From positions 1 to 9,919 of the forward strand of contig PWFE01000159.1 of NCBI GenBank assembly GCA_003554115.1: DNA of 9,919 bases, in the 5' to 3' direction. This document shows positions 1-6,593 of the stretch, one piece after another. A program made the position numbers and the translations under genes. Every line of letters starts with the position of its first letter. Position 1 is the stretch's first letter. The stretch comes from Haloferacaceae archaeon (GTDB lineage: Archaea; Halobacteriota; Halobacteria; Halobacteriales; Haloferacaceae). The notes under the pieces are model-generated. The model did not search any database. It was not told the origin of the DNA and saw nothing but the letters and a program-made list of their open reading frames with translations.

Positions 1-2
1 AA

Positions 3-980
3 GCTGAGAGCCAAACAGCGGTCGACGACTCGACCGCCGAGGCTGAGACTGACGACGACGCTGAGGACGCCGACAAAGACGCGGACTCCGGACCGGGCAC
101 GCTGAAACGCGTTGCAGCGTTCGCGACCGGGAAAATCATCATCGAGGAGGAGGACCTCGAAGACCCCCTCTGGGAGTTGGAGATGGCGCTGCTCGAAAGC
201 GATGTCGAGATGAGTGTCGCCGAGGAGATTCTCGAAACCGTTCGCGAGAAGATGATTGGCGAAACCCGCAAACAGGTTGAAACAACGGGTGAACTCGTCG
301 AACTCGCACTGCACGATGCGTTGGTTGAGGTCATCAGCGTCGGCCAGTTCGACTTTGAACAGCGGCTTGCCGAGGCTGAAAAACCCGTCACCATCGTCTT
401 TACCGGCGTCAACGGAGTCGGTAAAACCACCTCGATTGCCAAGCTCTCGGAGTATCTCGGGGCTCGGGGCTACACGTCGGTGCTGGCCAACGGGGATACC
501 TACCGCGCGGGTGCCAACGAGCAGCTCCAGAAACACGCCGAAAACGTCGACCGCAAGATCATCACCCACGAACAGGGTGGCGATCCCGCCGCGGTGATCT
601 ATGATGCCGTCGAGTACGCCGAGGCTAACGACGTGGATGTCGTCCTTGGCGATACAGCAGGCCGGCTCCACACGAGCGACGATCTGATGTCGCAGTTGGC
701 CAAAATTCACCGGGTTGTTGAGCCCGATCTGACGCTGTTTGTCGACGAGGCTGTCGCCGGGCAGGATGCGGTGATGCGCGCCCAAGAGTTCAACAATGCA
801 GCCGAAATCGACGGCACCGTGTTGACGAAAGCGGATGCCGACTCCTCAGGTGGGGCAGCGATCTCGATTTCGTATGTCACCGGCAAGCCGATTCTGTTTT
901 TGGGTACCGGCCAAGGCTACGACGACATCGAACCCTTCGAGCCCGAACAACTAGTTGAGCAACTGCTCGGCGGCGAGTAG
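3..980 (+). CDS. ftsY: Signal recognition particle receptor FtsY (5'-truncated)
   Basis: SRP receptor GTPase: at the membrane it pairs with SRP54 to hand ribosome-nascent-chain complexes to the Sec translocon. The reading frame is already open at base 3, so the true start lies upstream and about 325 codons are visible. The first ~35 codons are very acidic (Asp/Glu/Ala), matching the A-domain linker of haloarchaeal FtsY. The helical N domain follows, then the G domain: P-loop GVNGVGKTT at 405-431, DTYRAGANEQL (the FtsY version of the DTxRxGA motif) near 495-527, DTAGR at 651-665, TKAD guanine-specificity motif at 825-836, and a closing GTGQ motif near 903-914. It ends at TAG 978-980 with no M domain, which separates it from SRP54. 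An internal ATG at 177 would delete the linker and first N-domain helix and is not the start. Its partner gene srp54 lies about 2.7 kb downstream on the same strand. Family assignment is secure. Confidence 0.97.
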   Translation, partial: AESQTAVDDSTAEAETDDDAEDADKDADSGPGTLKRVAAFATGKIIIEEEDLEDPLWELEMALLESDVEMSVAEEILETVREKMIGETRKQVETTGELVELALHDALVEVISVGQFDFEQRLAEAEKPVTIVFTGVNGVGKTTSIAKLSEYLGARGYTSVLANGDTYRAGANEQLQKHAENVDRKIITHEQGGDPAAVIYDAVEYAEANDVDVVLGDTAGRLHTSDDLMSQLAKIHRVVEPDLTLFVDEAVAGQDAVMRAQEFNNAAEIDGTVLTKADADSSGGAAISISYVTGKPILFLGTGQGYDDIEPFEPEQLVEQLLGGE

Positions 981-1112
981 CCGATCACTACGAGGGTGTT
1001 CCCGATTTCTCCTGTTGGTAGGAACCGAATAACAGCTGATAGCGGTCGACTACCGCCAGCGACAGCACGCCACAGAGCCGTCGACATACCCTGTAGAGTG
1101 ACGAGCGATACG

Positions 1113-1122
1113 TTGATTATCC
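1113..1122 (+). promoter_or_regulatory. TATA-like element for the DICT-domain gene
   Basis: The AT-rich string TTGATTATCC is centred about 27 nt before the GTG at 1145. That is the spacing of a haloarchaeal TATA box when transcription begins at the start codon (leaderless mRNA). The 164-nt gap after ftsY also holds a short dyad, GCGGT-cgact-ACCGC at 1042-1056, with no T-run, so I do not call it a terminator. Inferred from spacing and composition only. Confidence 0.45.
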
Positions 1123-1144
1123 GTATCCGAGAAGTTGTAACCAC

Positions 1145-1939
1145 GTGAGTGACGCAATGGCGACGGTCGACAGACTCGACGAGTTACTCGATGAGGTCGA
1201 ACCCTCGAAAAAGACGCTGCTGTTGCTGAACGTAACCGATACCGCAGTCGACCCACAGCGGCGGCTGTTGGAACGCGTGTTCGATTCCGAAACTGTCGAG
1301 GTGGCGACCAGAGAGCTCCCCGAAGGTGAGAACAATCTCGTCTGTTTAGTCGACGACGGCGAGGTGGTCGCAACCTCATCGTGGGACGAACTCAGGCGGT
1401 CGTTTCTGCTGATAAACACGGATCGGTACCGCAGCGGCACCAGACAGATCAAAACCGGCTCGTTTCCGGACGTACTGACCGGGCTCGACGACATCGAGTT
1501 CAGGGTCCGTGGCTATCCAGCCTCAAACAAGGAAAAACTGCTGTTAGTTATGATCTCGCGGTTTATCGAGTTCGAGGCGCTGTCGGCAGGCCGTGGAGAG
1601 TTTCACGCCTCGTTTCAGTTGCTCTCCCGGCTTGAAGACGAACTCGGCACCCAGACGGTCTATGAGTGGCTTGCCGAAAGCGAGGTGTCGACACACGTAT
1701 ACGGCATCCGAGATGGCCCAACAGCGGCTGACAGACTCGATCTGACGGTCCACGCAAACGACGACCCCGAGCTCCGTCGACTCTGGTTTGTCGTCTACAC
1801 CCCACCCAATTCTGAGTGCGAAGCCAAACCGATCGCACTAATCGCCAGAGAAACCGGCCCGAACGTCTGGCGTGGGCTCTGGACATACGATGTCGACCGC
1901 GTCGACCGGACTCGCAGCTACGTCAAAAACAACTTTTGA
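1145..1939 (+). CDS. DICT sensory domain-containing protein
   Basis: A 264-residue soluble protein with no signal peptide or membrane segment. Residues ~130-255 match the DICT sensory domain (named for diguanylate cyclases and two-component systems): MISRFIEFEAL (136-146), a central SFQ (156-158), TVYEWLAESEV (171-181), HVYG (184-187), and a late hydrophobic strand pair including RLWFVVYTP (212-220). Residues ~20-115 form an alpha/beta region that commonly precedes DICT in haloarchaeal proteins but that I cannot name. DICT is thought to be an input-sensing domain, often in light- or redox-related signalling; the ligand here is unknown. I chose the GTG at 1145 because a TATA-like element sits 27 nt upstream; ATG at 1157 would remove only four residues. 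The stop is 9 nt from the convergent response-regulator stop. With no fused output domain, it probably acts through a partner, plausibly the neighbouring kinase/regulator pair (inference). Confidence 0.85.
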   Translation: MSDAMATVDRLDELLDEVEPSKKTLLLLNVTDTAVDPQRRLLERVFDSETVEVATRELPEGENNLVCLVDDGEVVATSSWDELRRSFLLINTDRYRSGTRQIKTGSFPDVLTGLDDIEFRVRGYPASNKEKLLLVMISRFIEFEALSAGRGEFHASFQLLSRLEDELGTQTVYEWLAESEVSTHVYGIRDGPTAADRLDLTVHANDDPELRRLWFVVYTPPNSECEAKPIALIARETGPNVWRGLWTYDVDRVDRTRSYVKNNF

Positions 1940-1948
1940 GCTGGCTTG

Positions 1949-2518
1949 TCAGTGCAGCCGTCGGAACGCATCGCTGAGTTTGTGGTCCGAAAACCGCTCG
2001 ACGGTGTCGGCGATTTCGACTTCCATCTCGTCCATTCTGGCTTCGAGGTCGCTAAAGCGTGTTTCGTTGGCCAGCTCGCGGGAGGAAAACTCTGCGGTGA
2101 GAATTTCGTACTTTTCGGCCAGCTGGTTGTACTCGGCGATCAGATCCTCATACTGTTTGACCGATAGTGCGCGTTCGACCGCATCGGTCAACTCGGCTTC
2201 GGAGACGGGTTTGGGGAGATACCCATCGCACGGCATTTCGACGAGATCGATATCCGGATCGACTGCCGTCACCATAATCACCTGAAAGTCCATCTCCCAT
2301 TTGTCGATATGCTCGATAACCACATCGCCCGACATGCCCGGCATGCGGCGGTCGACTAACACGAGGTCGACTTCTTTTTGATCGAGTTCCATCAGCGCGG
2401 CCCCACCGCTCAGCTCGACAACCGTATTATAGTCGTCCTGCAGATAGAGTTCGTAGGATTCGGCGACCATCTCCTCGTCGTCGACAATAAGAATGGTCGG
2501 GTCGCTGTGTTCAGCCAT
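1949..2518 (-). CDS. Response regulator, receiver plus HalX domain
   Basis: A 189-residue phospho-acceptor protein. Residues 1-112 form a complete CheY-like receiver: ILIVDDEE with acidic pair D13/D14, phospho-acceptor D56 in LVLVDRRMPGMSG, switch Thr T84 in IMVTA, and Lys K103 in YLPKP. Residues ~115-186 are mostly helical and Glu-rich with a coiled-coil look (EDLIAEYNQLAEKYEIL, then SRELANETRFSDLEARMDE) and match the HalX domain found after receivers in haloarchaea. No winged helix, effector enzyme or other DNA-binding fold is visible, so the output is probably protein-protein contact through HalX. The gene follows the histidine kinase gene on the same strand after 37 nt; that gap is AT-rich (2541-2575) and could hold a weak internal promoter. 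Kinase and regulator are almost certainly a cognate pair; the controlled process is unknown. Confidence 0.92.
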   Translation of the reverse strand: MAEHSDPTILIVDDEEMVAESYELYLQDDYNTVVELSGGAALMELDQKEVDLVLVDRRMPGMSGDVVIEHIDKWEMDFQVIMVTAVDPDIDLVEMPCDGYLPKPVSEAELTDAVERALSVKQYEDLIAEYNQLAEKYEILTAEFSSRELANETRFSDLEARMDEMEVEIADTVERFSDHKLSDAFRRLH

Positions 2519-2555
2519 ACCGGCACGTCTCAGCCAGCCGTAAAAACAGTTTTGT

Positions 2556-3566
2556 TTAAACGATATTTATTTGTGAAATTTCGACACGTGTGCCGCCGGC
2601 TGTGCTGTCGGTGATCGTGATCTCCCAGCCGAAGGTATCAGCGATCTCGGCGACGATAGCTAGTCCAAGACCGGTTCCGTCTGTGGAATTTGTATAGCCA
2701 TACTCGAAAACATGCGCCCGGTGTTTGGGGTCGATGCCGGGACCGTCGTCGGCAACGTACAGGCTGAGTTGGCCGTCGGTGTCGGCCGGTGAGTCGGCTA
2801 CCGTCCCAACCCGAACCGTGACATCCTCGCCGCCGTGATCCAGACAGTTCCGAAAGAGGTTCTCCAAAAGTTGATACAGCCGCGAGGGTTCGGCTTCGAT
2901 ACGCGGCAACTCACTTTCGACTGCCAGCCTCCCGCGGGACGTGGTTGGCCAGGCTGTCTCGACGGCTGTGGCCAACTCGACGGCTTCGAGTTCGACTGTC
3001 GAGTCGTCTTCGAGAGTATCTAGCAGGTTTTCGACGAGGTCGTTCAGCTGCAAAAGCGTCGATTCGACCTCGTCGAGATACGTCGTTTCACACTGGCTTT
3101 TGGCCAAGGCGACTCCCGAAAGGGCCTTCTGAATCGGGTTTCGAAGCTCGTGAGAAACGATGCTCGAAAACTCATCGATCCGTTTGTCGACACCCTGTCG
3201 GTCGGTCGATTCGGTAGCGAACTGCTCGACCGCTTCGGCAATCGCTGCGGTGGCTTCATCGAGTGTTGTGGGATCGAGATACGTCGCTGCGCCAGCGCGG
3301 AGTGCGTGAGTTGCCAGCCGGCTGCTGCCGTCGGTTGCGGCCACCACAACTGGTATGTCGTCGACCACATCAAGCAGCTCGAAACAGTCGACAGCGGGTG
3401 GGTTGTGATCAGTGACAATACAGCGAGGTTCGGTCCCATCGTCGATCGCAGCAACACCATCTGCGGTGGTCTCGACAACCATCAGCTCGCCACATTCCAG
3501 TTCGGCGGCAACTGCGGAGCCTCTCGACTGCGATCCAATAACAACACAGAGATCGTCTGGCTCCAT
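2556..3566 (-). CDS. Soluble histidine kinase with degenerate N-terminal receiver
   Basis: A 336-residue cytoplasmic sensor kinase with no membrane helix. Residues ~1-118 look like a receiver fold (hydrophobic strand, then IVTDHNPP with D53 at the phospho-acceptor place, then VVVAATD and AGAATYLDPTT), but the acidic pair is replaced by GSQSRG and the usual Lys of the KP motif by Asp 98, so it reads as a pseudo-receiver. Residues ~128-185 are the HisKA dimerisation helices with phospho-acceptor H139 in FSSIVSHELRNPIQ. The HATPase_c domain follows: N box ENLFRNCLDHG (235-245), G1 box DDGPGID (273-279), F box around HVFEYGYTN (285-293), G2 box GTGLGLA (297-303). All catalytic motifs look intact. 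The response regulator gene follows directly. With no PAS, GAF or transmembrane sensor, the signal must come through the pseudo-receiver or a partner, for which the nearby DICT protein is a candidate (inference). Confidence 0.92.
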   Translation of the reverse strand: MEPDDLCVVIGSQSRGSAVAAELECGELMVVETTADGVAAIDDGTEPRCIVTDHNPPAVDCFELLDVVDDIPVVVAATDGSSRLATHALRAGAATYLDPTTLDEATAAIAEAVEQFATESTDRQGVDKRIDEFSSIVSHELRNPIQKALSGVALAKSQCETTYLDEVESTLLQLNDLVENLLDTLEDDSTVELEAVELATAVETAWPTTSRGRLAVESELPRIEAEPSRLYQLLENLFRNCLDHGGEDVTVRVGTVADSPADTDGQLSLYVADDGPGIDPKHRAHVFEYGYTNSTDGTGLGLAIVAEIADTFGWEITITDSTAGGTRVEISQINIV

Positions 3567-3617
3567 TAGTTTCTCTCACACTGTAATCAGTGGTAACTCC
3601 ACCGGTATCGACGGGTA

Positions 3618-3646
3618 GCTGACGCTCTCTGTCAGCGAGAGTCAGC
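3618..3646. repeat. Imperfect inverted repeat in the kinase-srp54 divergent region
   Basis: Left arm GCTGAC-gc-TCTC (3618-3629) pairs with right arm GAGAGTCAGC (3637-3646) around the loop TGTCAGC, with a 2-nt bulge. The hexamer GTCAGC or its complement occurs three times in these 29 bases. It lies between the reverse-strand kinase start (3566) and the forward srp54 promoter, just upstream of the latter, so it could be an operator. No T-run follows, so it is not a typical terminator. Confidence 0.5.
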
Positions 3647-3664
3647 CACTGAGACGAACAACGC

Positions 3665-3669
3665 TTTAC
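3665..3669 (+). promoter_or_regulatory. TATA-like element of srp54
   Basis: TTTAC is centred 28 nt before the srp54 ATG, preceded by a purine/A-rich BRE-like GACGAACAACGC. The spacing predicts a leaderless or nearly leaderless transcript. No Shine-Dalgarno sequence is present directly before the ATG. Confidence 0.55.
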
Positions 3670-3694
3670 CGATTGGGGTTCCTACATTCGCCAA

Positions 3695-5089
3695 ATGGTA
3701 CTCGATGATCTCGGGAGTTCCCTTCGGGGAACCCTCAACGATCTCCGCGGCAAAACCCGACTTGACGAGTCGGATGTCCAAGCGGTCGTCAAACAGATTC
3801 AACGCTCGCTGCTGCAGGCCGACGTCGAAGTCGACCTCGTGATGAGCCTCTCGGAGGCAATTAAAACGCGCGCACTCGAAGAAGAACCACAGGGTGGCAC
3901 CACCGCGCGGGATCACGTTTTGAAGATCGTCTACGAGGAACTCGTCGACCTCGTTGGCGATTCGACCGAACTTCCGCTCGAACCCCAGACCATCATGCTT
4001 GCCGGTCTTCAGGGCTCAGGGAAAACCACGACAGCCGCGAAAATGGCGTGGTGGTTCTCGAAGAAGGGGCTCCGACCTGCAGTCATCCAAACAGACACCT
4101 TCCGGCCCGGCGCGTACGATCAGGCCAAACAGATGTGCGAGCGTGCAGAAGTCGAGTTTTATGGCGACCCAGACGAATCCGACCCAGTCAAAATCGCTCG
4201 GGACGGCCTCGAAGCCACCAGCGAAGCCGAGATCCACATCGTCGATACGGCAGGTCGTCACGCCCTCGAAGACGATCTGATCGACGAGATCGAAGAGATC
4301 GAAGCAACCGCCGACCCGGACCGGAGTCTGCTTGTACTTGATGCAGCCATCGGCCAGGGTGCCAAACAGCAGGCCCAGCGGTTCGACGAAGCGGTGGGCG
4401 TCGACGGCGTGGCGATCACGAAACTCGACGGGACAGCCAAAGGTGGGGGTGCGCTCACCGCGGTCAACGAAACCGACTCGTCGATTGCGTTTTTGGGAAC
4501 AGGCGAGACCGTCCAGGACATCGAGCGCTTCGAGCCCAACAGTTTCATCTCTCGCTTGTTGGGGATGGGCGATCTCAAACAGCTCGCCGAGCGCGTCGAA
4601 CGCGCGATGGAACAAACCCAGGCCGAAGACGACGACTGGGACCCCGAGCAGATGCTGGAAGGCGAGTTTACGCTCAAGGACATGCAAAAACAGATGGAGG
4701 CGATGAACAACATGGGGCCGCTCGACCAGGTGATGGATATGATCCCGGGAATGGGCGGCGGGCTGATGGACCAACTGCCGGACGATGCGATGGACGTCAC
4801 TCAAAACCGGATGCGAAAGTTCGATGTAATCATGTCCTCGATGACCGATACCGAGCTCGAAGACCCACGGTCGATCGGTGCCTCACAGGTCGAACGCATC
4901 GCCCGTGGCTCTGGGACTGACAAAGAGACGGTCCAAGAGCTGCTCGAACAGCACAAAATGATGCACCGGACGATCAAGCAGTTCCAAGGAATGGGCGACG
5001 GCGACATGCAGCGGATGATGAAAAAGATGCAACAGGGCGACGGCGGTGGCGGTCTCGGCGGCCTCGGCGGTCCCGGTGGGCAGCTTTAG
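3695..5089 (+). CDS. srp54: Signal recognition particle 54 kDa protein SRP54 (Ffh)
   Basis: A 464-residue, full-length SRP54. It binds hydrophobic signal sequences and SRP 7S RNA in the cytoplasm, then docks with FtsY, with mutual GTP hydrolysis releasing the cargo to Sec. The N domain covers residues ~1-95. The G domain contains P-loop GLQGSGKTT (104-112), [10 protein letters not shown] (134-143), DTAGR (184-188), TKLD (242-245), the closing loop GTAKGGG (246-252) and GTGE (268-271). The Met-rich M domain runs from ~315 to 446, with the RNA-binding helix-turn region [10 protein letters not shown] (401-410) and many methionines for signal-peptide contact. The tail is Gly-rich ([15 protein letters not shown]), common in haloarchaeal homologues. 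ATG 3695 follows the TATA-like element at 28 nt and begins the usual MVLDDLG opening. Its stop faces the surE stop 41 nt away. Confidence 0.98.
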   Translation: MVLDDLGSSLRGTLNDLRGKTRLDESDVQAVVKQIQRSLLQADVEVDLVMSLSEAIKTRALEEEPQGGTTARDHVLKIVYEELVDLVGDSTELPLEPQTIMLAGLQGSGKTTTAAKMAWWFSKKGLRPAVIQTDTFRPGAYDQAKQMCERAEVEFYGDPDESDPVKIARDGLEATSEAEIHIVDTAGRHALEDDLIDEIEEIEATADPDRSLLVLDAAIGQGAKQQAQRFDEAVGVDGVAITKLDGTAKGGGALTAVNETDSSIAFLGTGETVQDIERFEPNSFISRLLGMGDLKQLAERVERAMEQTQAEDDDWDPEQMLEGEFTLKDMQKQMEAMNNMGPLDQVMDMIPGMGGGLMDQLPDDAMDVTQNRMRKFDVIMSSMTDTELEDPRSIGASQVERIARGSGTDKETVQELLEQHKMMHRTIKQFQGMGDGDMQRMMKKMQQGDGGGGLGGLGGPGGQL

Positions 5090-5130
5090 GCGGAATAAAC
5101 AGTCCCTACAGTGCGTTCTGCAGCAAATAG

Positions 5131-5964
5131 TTATATTCTAGCTTTCGACGGTTCCGCATTGTATCTCTCGACGACTGACAGCAGATCCGGTGGAGCCTCA
5201 ACGGTGGTTTGGGGTGCTTCAAACGGTGTGATACTCACCTCACCAGCAACGACACTCGCCCGGTCAGTGCCTTCGGGATACACCCCACGATAGTCGGGGA
5301 GTTCAGGTTCCCAGCCGTCGCCCCCGACCGGCTTGGCCGCCCAGTAGCTACTGTCGAACGTACCGCTGGCTGTGTCTGGAACGGCGGTCTCGTAATCTGC
5401 CAGCGGTGTCGTCAGCCGCATCCGGTCGGGACGCATAGCGGGAACGTTTACGTTGAGTAGGTCGACGCCGTCCTCGAAAACCCCACTGCCGAGCAGTTCG
5501 TCGACAAGCCGGCAAGTCACCCGACCTGCCGAATTGAAGCCGTCGTCGGCCGGATAGTAGGCCTCGGGATCGTACGCCGAGACCGCAATGCCGGGTGTTC
5601 CCAAAAAGACGCTCTCGACAACCGCGCCGATTGTCCCCGAATGACCCATGAGGTAACTGCCGACGTTCGGACCGTGATTGCAGCCCGAGACGACGAGTTC
5701 GATCTCATCGGCTTCCGGAATCCCACGGAGCCCTATCGCCGCACAGTCCGCAGGCGTCCCGTCGACGACGTACCCCCACTCGTGATCAGTTATGGCCACG
5801 TCGTTCGAGTGCTGTTCGCCCATATCCGACCGAGCCCGCCCGACCCCGCTTTGGTCGGTTTTCGGCGCGACCACCGTGACGTCAGCCACCGTCGACAACC
5901 CCTCATACAGTGCCTGTAGGCCGGGGCTGTCGATTCCGTCGTCGTTGGTCAGCAAGACAGTCAT
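5131..5964 (-). CDS. surE: 5'/3'-nucleotidase SurE
   Basis: A 277-residue SurE-family metal-dependent phosphatase that removes phosphate from nucleoside monophosphates (some members also act on short polyphosphate). Metal-site residues are present: D8/D9 in LLTNDDGIDSPGL, S39 in APKTDQSGVGRA, and N96 in VVSGCNHGPN. Other family signatures are VDGTPADC (67-74), the glycine-rich GHSGTIGAVVE segment (107-117) and GTPGIAVSA (122-130). Length is typical to slightly long. I chose ATG 5964 because the protein then opens MTVLLTNDDG exactly as family members do, and a TATA-like TTTTTATTTG is centred 26 nt upstream; a TTG at 5988 would lie inside that TATA element. It is downstream of yjbQ on the same strand, but the 137-nt gap and its own promoter suggest independent transcription. 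Confidence 0.96.
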   Translation of the reverse strand: MTVLLTNDDGIDSPGLQALYEGLSTVADVTVVAPKTDQSGVGRARSDMGEQHSNDVAITDHEWGYVVDGTPADCAAIGLRGIPEADEIELVVSGCNHGPNVGSYLMGHSGTIGAVVESVFLGTPGIAVSAYDPEAYYPADDGFNSAGRVTCRLVDELLGSGVFEDGVDLLNVNVPAMRPDRMRLTTPLADYETAVPDTASGTFDSSYWAAKPVGGDGWEPELPDYRGVYPEGTDRASVVAGEVSITPFEAPQTTVEAPPDLLSVVERYNAEPSKARI

Positions 5965-5985
5965 ATTCTGGTGGATACTCACCAA

Positions 5986-5995
5986 CAAATAAAAA
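5986..5995 (-). promoter_or_regulatory. TATA-like element of surE
   Basis: On the reverse strand the string TTTTTATTTG is centred about 26 nt before ATG 5964, a textbook haloarchaeal TATA spacing for a leaderless mRNA. It decides the surE start, because the alternative TTG at 5988 falls within it. Confidence 0.65.
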
Positions 5996-6032
5996 CCGTT
6001 CCGTGGTGGGCGATGCTCAAATATGAAATGGC

Positions 6033-6098
6033 TACGCAGTCAACGCCGTTGTGGTAGGTAGTGATTACGCAGCCAGCGTCGTTGTGGTAGGCAGTGAC
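6033..6098. repeat. Imperfect 33-bp tandem duplication, two copies
   Basis: Copy 1 (6033-6065) and copy 2 (6066-6098) match at 28 of 33 positions and abut exactly. All five differences are transitions. Each copy carries a small dyad: CAACG-c-CGTTG in copy 1 and CAGCG-t-CGTTG in copy 2, the change giving a G-U pair in forward-strand RNA. The block starts 3 nt past the yjbQ stop codon and ends about 38 nt before the surE TATA element, so it lies in the yjbQ 3' region / surE upstream region. Read as codons, the differences are non-synonymous, so it does not look like protein-coding sequence. Confidence 0.8.
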
Positions 6099-6101
6099 TA
6101 C

Positions 6102-6485
6102 TTAGTGGACGACGACATCGACGGTTCGGGTTCGTGGACCGTCGCACTCAACCAGAAGCACTGACTGCCAGCGTCCCAGTTGGAGCTTGCCGTCGACCAC
6201 TGGGACAGTAATGCTTTCGCCGACCAGCATCGCCCGAACGTGGCTGTCAGCGTTGCCGTCAAGGGCGTCGTGGGCCCACCCCTCGTCACTGACGAGCGCT
6301 TCGAGGCCGTCGGCTAAGTCCTCAAGTAGTCGACGCTCGGCTTCATTAACGATGACGCCCGCGGTCGTGTGCCGGACGAAGACGGTACAGATCCCCTTGG
6401 CGTCAGCCGGAAGGTGGGTAGCGATACGATCGGTGATGTCGACGACAGTGGTCTTGGTATCAGTCTCGACAGTAAGCTCAGACAT
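6102..6485 (-). CDS. yjbQ: YjbQ / UPF0047 family protein
   Basis: A 127-residue single-domain beta-rich protein of the YjbQ (UPF0047, COG0432) family, which forms compact trimers and is annotated as a secondary thiamine-phosphate synthase activity; the true physiological role is unsettled. Visible signatures are VRHTTAGVIVNE (37-48) with conserved H39 and N47/E48, GNADSHVRAMLVGES (77-91) with conserved H82, and LQLGRWQSVLLVECDGPR (101-118). The three conserved regions supply the putative metal/active-site cluster. Length is typical, and there is no signal peptide or membrane segment. ATG 6485 is supported by an AT-rich ATTTTT element about 29 nt upstream. It is divergent from the Gate-type membrane protein gene, with 108 nt between start codons; nothing links the two functionally. 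Confidence 0.93.
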   Translation of the reverse strand: MSELTVETDTKTTVVDITDRIATHLPADAKGICTVFVRHTTAGVIVNEAERRLLEDLADGLEALVSDEGWAHDALDGNADSHVRAMLVGESITVPVVDGKLQLGRWQSVLLVECDGPRTRTVDVVVH

Positions 6486-6510
6486 AGGTCGACTACTGGT
6501 TGGAGTCGCG

Positions 6511-6517
6511 AAAAATC
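6511..6517 (-). promoter_or_regulatory. TATA-like element of yjbQ
   Basis: On the reverse strand GATTTTT is centred about 29 nt before ATG 6485. This is an inference from composition and spacing; no ribosome binding site precedes the ATG. Confidence 0.45.
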
Positions 6518-6564
6518 ATGTGTCGACCGGTCGGAGGGTCCGACCGAGTCGAGAGACCGACGAC

Positions 6565-6573
6565 TCTTTGCTA
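6565..6573 (+). promoter_or_regulatory. Weak TATA-like element of the Gate-family gene
   Basis: TCTTTGCTA lies about 25 nt before the GTG at 6594. It is a weak match, but the position supports that GTG as the start of a leaderless transcript and argues against the longer open frame that begins inside yjbQ. Confidence 0.35.
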
Positions 6574-6593
6574 CCTGCATTCGGAGAAAGCGT

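Noticed and set aside
4016..4804. Long reverse-strand open frame (262 codons) opposite srp54
   Set aside because: It lies wholly within the srp54 coding sequence, has Phe/Leu/His-rich composition with no recognisable motif, and is a by-product of srp54 codon usage.
5965..5988. TTG start for surE adding eight residues
   Set aside because: It falls inside the TATA-like element, and the family N terminus begins at the ATG 5964.
6033..6098. CRISPR array
   Set aside because: The two 33-bp units abut without spacers and are imperfect copies, so this is a tandem duplication, not repeat-spacer architecture.
6369..6593. Extension of the Gate-family gene upstream to an ATG inside yjbQ
   Set aside because: The extra 75 residues are antisense to a well-supported yjbQ gene and resemble no membrane-protein leader; GTG 6594 has a TATA-like element at the right distance.
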